A stretch of DNA of 28,536 bases from positions 1 through 28,536 of the forward strand of contig DOTB01000027.1 of assembly GCA_003513845.1 (NCBI GenBank), read 5' to 3'. Below the pieces are notes generated by a model. The model made no database searches. It was not told the DNA's origin and saw only the letters and a program-made list of their open reading frames with translations. Position numbers and translations under genes: made by a program. Below are positions 24,259 to 28,536 of this stretch, piece after piece; within the stretch, counting starts at the first letter, position 1; every line of letters starts with the position of its first letter. This stretch comes from Candidatus Atribacteria bacterium. Lineage in GTDB: Bacteria > Atribacterota > Phoenicimicrobiia > Phoenicimicrobiales > Phoenicimicrobiaceae.

Positions 24259-25119
24259 TTAAATTATATTTCTTAATATTTCACCTGCATGATAGGAGCT
24301 ACGCACTAAAGGGGCAGAGGCAACATATTTAAAGCCCAAAGATCTTCCTATCTTCCGATATTCTTCAAACTTCTCGGGATGAATATAATCTTGTACCTCC
24401 AAATGATGAGGGGAAGGCCTTAAATACTGACCAATAGTCAAGACATCACAATTTACCTCCCGTAAATCTTTCATTGCCTGAACTACTTCTTCTTTTTCCT
24501 CACCCAAGCCAACCATAATTCCTGACTTAGAAATAATATTCTTATTCCGAATTTTAACCTGTCTAAGCAACTCTAAAGAAATTTTATATGTGGCCTTGGG
24601 TCTTACTAATGGATATAGACGGGAAACAGTCTCAATATTGTGATTAATGACTTCTGGCTGAACATCTATTATTTTTTGAAGTGCTTCCCAAAAGCCATTA
24701 AAATCAGGTACCAACACTTCCACGGTACTTTCGGGAAGTAATCTTTTAATCTCTACAATAGCTTGAGCAAAGTGTCCTGCTCCTCCATCAAGTAAATCAT
24801 CTCTGGTTACAGAGGTAATTACAATATGTTTAAGATTCAAATGCTTAGCTGCTTGGGCGATATGATAAGGTTCTTCCGGGTCTAAAGGGAAAGGTACCCC
24901 TTTTTTAACTGCGCAAAATCTACAGTTTCGCGTGCAAATATTTCCCAATATCATAAAAGTAGCAGTTCCATTCTTATAACACTCACCTCGATTAGGACAT
25001 AAAGCATTATCGCAAACGGTATGTAAATTTAAATCTTTTAATAATGAATCCATTCTGTCTAAAACTTTTTGGTCGGGTAGCTTTCTTCGTAACCAATAAA
25101 GATGGCCTTTTTTATTCAT
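24259..25119 (-). CDS. lipA: Lipoyl synthase
   Basis: A radical SAM enzyme that inserts two sulfur atoms into protein-bound octanoyl groups to make lipoyl cofactors. The auxiliary cluster motif CDNALCPNRGEC gives Cys 36, 41 and 47. The radical SAM motif CTRNCRFC gives Cys 62, 66 and 69. The C-terminal RSSY motif at 273-276 supplies the serine ligand. All essential residues are present and the length (286) is normal. The start lies 3 bases after the stop of the upstream TIM-barrel gene, and its AAAAGGAC ribosome site sits inside that gene's last codons, so translation is probably coupled. lipB and lipoylated enzymes are not in this window. Confidence 0.97.
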   Translation of the reverse strand: MNKKGHLYWLRRKLPDQKVLDRMDSLLKDLNLHTVCDNALCPNRGECYKNGTATFMILGNICTRNCRFCAVKKGVPFPLDPEEPYHIAQAAKHLNLKHIVITSVTRDDLLDGGAGHFAQAIVEIKRLLPESTVEVLVPDFNGFWEALQKIIDVQPEVINHNIETVSRLYPLVRPKATYKISLELLRQVKIRNKNIISKSGIMVGLGEEKEEVVQAMKDLREVNCDVLTIGQYLRPSPHHLEVQDYIHPEKFEEYRKIGRSLGFKYVASAPLVRSSYHAGEILRNII

Positions 25120-25122
25120 ATT

Positions 25123-25947
25123 TTATAGTCCTTTTAACAATTTTAAGTAGATATTTTTAATGTTTTTCATAGTTTCTTTTTCTTTGTTGTTCACACTTTT
25201 TCTAATTTCCATCATAAAAACTCCCTTGTATTCAATTTCCTTTAAAACACTGGTAAATTCCTGCCAATTTATATTCCCTTTAAAGGGTAAAAGATGCTCA
25301 TCCTCCATCCCTGAATTATCATGGATATGTAAATGATATAAATAATCTTTAATCTCAGGCAAACACTCCACAACCCCACAATAATTATAAATATTGGATG
25401 TTATATTGCAATGACCGGTATCCAGACAAATCCCTAAATTTTCTGAATCAAACTTTTTTACTATTTCTAAAATCTCCAAGATATTATCGCCAGTCTTCCC
25501 CGGTAAAGTATTTTCCAGAGCAATTTTAATCCCCCAATGTTCGCAAAATTTCAATATCTCTGCCAAACTTTGTTCGCTCTTTTCTCGACGTTTCTTCCTT
25601 TCTTTTTCATCTTCTATTTTGCTTCCTGGGTGAACTACAATTATCTCCCCTTCAAGCCTTAAAAGGGCAAGAACTGTTTTTTCTACTTCTCTGATGGACC
25701 ATACCCGATCATATTCCTCGATTAAAGATATATCCACCCCATTGGCAGGCATATGCATAGACACTACTTTTATTTTATTTCTTTTAAATTCCTTTGATAT
25801 CTCATCCAGATATTTGGGGTCTTGATAATCAAAATGTCCTTCTTTCGGTTTTACCTCAATATAATTTATTCCTTCCTCCTTAAGTAAAGGTAATTTTGAT
25901 TTTAATTTATAATCTTCAAATAAAAATGAAGATAAACCTAATTCCAT
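25123..25947 (-). CDS. Sugar phosphate isomerase/epimerase-like TIM barrel protein
   Basis: A 274-residue protein of the xylose-isomerase/endonuclease IV-like TIM-barrel family. Metal and substrate residues of the fold are visible: 'VVHPGS' near 100, 'ALENT' near 143, 'ICLDTGHCNI' near 175, 'LHIHDNSGMEDEHLLPFKGN' near 210-229 and a terminal 'MMEIR'. The family includes sugar isomerases, epimerases and dehydratases, so substrate cannot be assigned. It lies 35 bases after trxB and 3 bases before lipA in one apparent operon. That neighbour pair gives no obvious substrate clue. The ribosome site is weak (AAGAAAGAAG), which fits translation coupled to trxB. Confidence 0.85.
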   Translation of the reverse strand: MELGLSSFLFEDYKLKSKLPLLKEEGINYIEVKPKEGHFDYQDPKYLDEISKEFKRNKIKVVSMHMPANGVDISLIEEYDRVWSIREVEKTVLALLRLEGEIIVVHPGSKIEDEKERKKRREKSEQSLAEILKFCEHWGIKIALENTLPGKTGDNILEILEIVKKFDSENLGICLDTGHCNITSNIYNYCGVVECLPEIKDYLYHLHIHDNSGMEDEHLLPFKGNINWQEFTSVLKEIEYKGVFMMEIRKSVNNKEKETMKNIKNIYLKLLKGL

Positions 25948-25982
25948 TTCTTCTTTCTTATCCTTTCTATTATTCTTAACTC

Positions 25983-26975
25983 TTAGTAAGAAATTCCTTT
26001 TAGTTCTTCTATATATTTTTCAACTGCAAAGGCAGCAGTAGCTCCCTCTCCACAGGCAGTAACAACCTGTCGCAAGATCTTTCTTCGCACATCTCCACAA
26101 GCATAAATGCCTTCTTGCGAAGTCATCATATTATCATCAGTTATAATATATCCCATTTCATCTAATTTTATTACTCCTTCTAAAAAATTAGTATTAGGTA
26201 AATTCCCTACAAACAAAAAAACGCCCTGGCAGGAAATTTCTTTTTCTTCCCCTGTTTTTACGTTTTTAATTGATATTCCTTCTACTTTTTCTTTACCTAC
26301 TATTCTGGTTACTACAGAATCCCAGACAAAATTTATTTTCTGATTAGAAAAAACTCTTTCTTGTAATATCTTAGTAGCTCTTAACCTATCCCTGCGGTGA
26401 ATAATGGTAATTTCTCGAGCAAATTTGGTCAAATACAGAGCCTCTTCTATTGCCGTGTCTCCTCCTCCAACTACTACTAACTTTTGATTTTGAAAAAAAG
26501 GGGCATCACAGGTAGCACAGTAAGAAACCCCCCTACCTCTTAACTTCTCTTCTCCCGGTACTCCTAATCTTTTAGCTTCTGCTCCTGAAGCTATGATAAC
26601 TGTTAAGGCTTTATATTCCTGGCTATCTGTTTTTACTATTTTTATTTTTTCTTTTTCATTTGCTTTTACCTTTTTCACTTCACCATATTCTATTTTTAAG
26701 CCAAATCGTTTAGCCTGTTCCTCCATTTTTTGCATTAATTCGGGACCGCTTATTCCTTCAGGGAATCCGGGATAATTCTCTATAATTTCGGTAAGCACTG
26801 CCTGCCCTCCAGTCATAGCTTTCTCGATTAATAAAGTATTCATTCTTGCTCGACTAAGATAGATGCCCGCAGTTAAACCTGCAGGACCACCACCAATTAT
26901 TATAGCATCATATATTTTCTCTCTTTTAATCTTTTCTTTATTATTTGCTTTTGGTTTAGTCAAAACTATCGACAT
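25983..26975 (-). CDS. trxB: Thioredoxin reductase
   Basis: A flavoprotein that passes electrons from NAD(P)H to thioredoxin. The FAD-binding GGGPAG is at residues 28-33 and the redox-active CATC at 153-156. The NAD(P)H-domain GGGDTA is at 170-175, with 'HRRDRLRA' as a candidate phosphate-binding segment. The C-terminal 'ACGDVRRKILRQVVTACGEG' is typical. The N-terminus is about 20 residues longer than usual and rich in lysine. The ATG is nevertheless well supported by GGAGGTGATTCT just upstream. Thioredoxin itself is not in the window. Confidence 0.95.
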   Translation of the reverse strand: MSIVLTKPKANNKEKIKREKIYDAIIIGGGPAGLTAGIYLSRARMNTLLIEKAMTGGQAVLTEIIENYPGFPEGISGPELMQKMEEQAKRFGLKIEYGEVKKVKANEKEKIKIVKTDSQEYKALTVIIASGAEAKRLGVPGEEKLRGRGVSYCATCDAPFFQNQKLVVVGGGDTAIEEALYLTKFAREITIIHRRDRLRATKILQERVFSNQKINFVWDSVVTRIVGKEKVEGISIKNVKTGEEKEISCQGVFLFVGNLPNTNFLEGVIKLDEMGYIITDDNMMTSQEGIYACGDVRRKILRQVVTACGEGATAAFAVEKYIEELKGISY

Positions 26976-27195
26976 TACAGAATCACCTCCACAAAATTAA
27001 AGTATAGCGGGTAGCGTATAGTATCTAGTTAGCCAGTTTGCCAGTAAGTTGTGTAATATGTAACGTGTAATAAGAAACCTGTTTTTGTAAATTCAGTATT
27101 GTGATCTTATTACTGATTACATATCACTTATCACTGTATTTTATTCTGACTCCTGGCTCCTTTTCTTCGCGCAAGACGCTATATGCAATACGAAT
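26976..27195. repeat. Repeat modules between trxB and mobB
   Basis: It holds 'GTATAGCGGGTAGCGTATAG' (27002-27021) and 'TAGTTAGCCAGTTTGCCAGT' (27027-27046). 'TTACTGATTACATATCACTT' (27110-27129) and 'GCAAGACGCTATATGCAATA' (27171-27190) follow. These belong to the same word-like family as the other gaps. No gene is seen. Confidence 0.6.
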
Positions 27196-27924
27196 TTATT
27201 TCTGTTTTATCTTTATTTCAATATCCCCTTTGATAAAACCCTTCAAAGAAGATAAAAGTCCAATAATAGTATTTCTTACTAACTTAGATATAAAAGGATT
27301 CATTGAAATTGTTTTCCCATCAACTTTTACCAAAGTTGATGGTTCTAAAGAAAAACAATTATCGGGAGTTTTATTTCCCTTAACAATTTCCTGAGCTAAT
27401 CCATAACAATTCTGATGTCCGCAGGCACCGCAGTTTAAATTGGGTAACTTAAAAGATTTTTTGAGCACTATATCGGCTATCTTTTTTATATCTTCATCAT
27501 CTGAAATATTAAAGTCGAAGATATTTGAATTAACCTCCTTAGAAGCAAAACCAGCAGTACATATTTGTAAACCATCAAACAATTCATCCTTTTCCTCTTC
27601 TTTTCTTAAACATACAATCTTAGGAAAAGTCTTTTCTCTTTTAAAGCCCTCTACCAAGATAATATCAGCTTCCAGATATTTTATAATTTCTTCCAAATTC
27701 TTTTTGTTCTTTAAAAATATTACTGATCCTTCAGGAGTAACTGCTGCTACCTGAGTTAGAATTTTTTGGTACTTGGAAGTATCTGTATTAGGCTGTTCAA
27801 TATTTTCACTAGTATGTTTTATTACTGCTACTTTGTAACCTCTTTTTATTAATTCACCAGATAATTTTAAAATTAAAGTGGTTTTACCACTTTTTCTATA
27901 ACCTATTATACCAATAGTTTGCAT
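27196..27924 (-). CDS. mobB: MobB-type GTP-binding protein with C-terminal Fe-S domain
   Basis: MobB is a P-loop protein associated with attaching nucleotide to molybdopterin. Numbering is from the ATG at 27924 (242 residues). The P-loop GYRKSGKT is at 8-15, 'VIKHTSE' follows, and 'ADIILVEGFKREKTFPKIV' matches the MobB C-lobe. A cysteine motif (Cys 165, 168, 173 and 190) then suggests a 4Fe-4S domain. A tail with 'VDGKTISMNPFISKLVRNTI' is known from clostridial and archaeal MobB relatives. The ATG has TAGGAG 10 bases upstream. The frame is open for 26 more codons upstream, but those lack a ribosome site. No other molybdenum cofactor gene is nearby. Confidence 0.85.
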   Translation of the reverse strand: MQTIGIIGYRKSGKTTLILKLSGELIKRGYKVAVIKHTSENIEQPNTDTSKYQKILTQVAAVTPEGSVIFLKNKKNLEEIIKYLEADIILVEGFKREKTFPKIVCLRKEEEKDELFDGLQICTAGFASKEVNSNIFDFNISDDEDIKKIADIVLKKSFKLPNLNCGACGHQNCYGLAQEIVKGNKTPDNCFSLEPSTLVKVDGKTISMNPFISKLVRNTIIGLLSSLKGFIKGDIEIKIKQK

Positions 27925-28536
27925 TATATTAAAACTCCTATTATACTTTATTATTTTACTTCCTTTCCAACTATGCAAATAGATATCAAAAAATATAAAC
28001 AATAAATAGACTGGCGAGAAAACCAGTTAAAAATTTAACTGGATAACCGTTATTTCTTTTAATCTACTTCATAACCCGGGATTTGTTTATTTACAATTGC
28101 TATGTTATCATATAAATCACAAAAATTTCAAATTGAATATTTTGGTGATTTCTTAAAAACCAAAAAACATTTTTAACAGATTATATATATGGCACGATGC
28201 ATCGTGCCCCTACCTTCCCATTTTTTTACTTATTGGGTTACAATAATCATATTTTACTACCTGGATAATTTTTCTCTATTTTCCTGAAGCAAAAGGGGGC
28301 GGAAAGAAATAAAAGATCTGTTAGCTAAAAGTTAAAAGAGGACTAGATAAAAGTTAAAACTGGACTAAATTTAACTCAATATTTCTTTTGGTTACACCTT
28401 AAAAAATTACTATATTTTTCTCTATGGATGTAAATAAATTATTAGTTAAAAGTTAAAATTGCACTAAATTAAGGTCAGAATTTTTAACTTTTTGACTACC
28501 TAAAAACTCGCCTTCATGCCAGAATCGGACTTCAGA
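27925..28536. repeat. Gene-free right edge with palindrome and short direct repeats
   Basis: No gene is seen in about 600 bases. It contains a 'GACTGGCGAGAAAACCAGTT' type module near 28011 and the palindrome at 28191-28208. Three imperfect copies of a 20-base unit beginning TAAAAGTTAAAA and ending CACTA or GACTA lie at 28326-28345, 28348-28367 and 28447-28466. Confidence 0.6.
28191..28208. repeat. Dispersed palindrome GGCACGATGCATCGTGCC
   Basis: A perfect 18-base palindrome followed by CCTACC. It shares its core with 1659-1672, whose flank has the same TAGG/CCTA context in inverse orientation. Confidence 0.7.

Overview
The window is AT-rich bacterial chromosome with a dense set of housekeeping genes, nearly all on the minus strand; the class A penicillin-binding protein is the only plus-strand gene. 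The thrS-infC-rpmI-rplT-pheS-pheT-cvpA-mutS2 order, three T-box leaders, strong Shine-Dalgarno sites, frequent TTG starts and a queT-type ECF component suggest a low-GC bacterium from or near the Firmicutes, or an uncultured low-GC phylum such as the Atribacterota. The phylum is inference; nothing here fixes it. I see no phage, insertion sequence, CRISPR array or defence locus.

Layout from left to right. At 335-2334 are tyrS and queT. At 2755-4899 is a bifunctional peptidoglycan synthase. At 4922-7909 are mutS2 and cvpA. At 8078-15570 lies the translation block pheT, pheS, rplT, rpmI, infC and thrS, with T-boxes before pheS and thrS and an apparent AUU start on infC. At 15901-16496 are six tRNA genes (Val, Cys, Gly, Phe, Asp, Val) behind one strong promoter, running straight into the thrS T-box. 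At 16821-19824 are ssb and leuS. The leuS leader (19846-20223) is a T-box with a complete tRNA-Ala gene inside it. At 20454-21683 are an exported beta-rich protein and an unrecognised 30-residue tryptophan-rich membrane peptide. At 21831-23927 is an EF-G paralogue. At 24259-26975 lies trxB, a sugar-isomerase-like TIM barrel and lipA. At 27196-27924 is MobB with an added Fe-S domain.

The genes centre on translation: four aminoacyl-tRNA synthetases, seven tRNAs, IF3, L35, L20 and an EF-G paralogue. Three of the synthetases are controlled by uncharged tRNA through T-boxes. In each, the apparent specifier codon (UUC, ACC, CUC) matches the downstream enzyme, and the T-box bases fit the expected tRNA discriminator. 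tRNA-Phe, the ligand of the pheS T-box, is encoded in the window.

The strongest novelty candidate is the leuS leader. A canonical Stem I with specifier CUC, behind a consensus promoter, is separated from its antiterminator and terminator by tRNA-Ala(GGC), which is cradled by a 7-bp helix made from its own flanks. The second is a family of degenerate word-like repeat modules that fills most long intergenic gaps, separates pheS from pheT and produces false N-terminal extensions on neighbouring genes.
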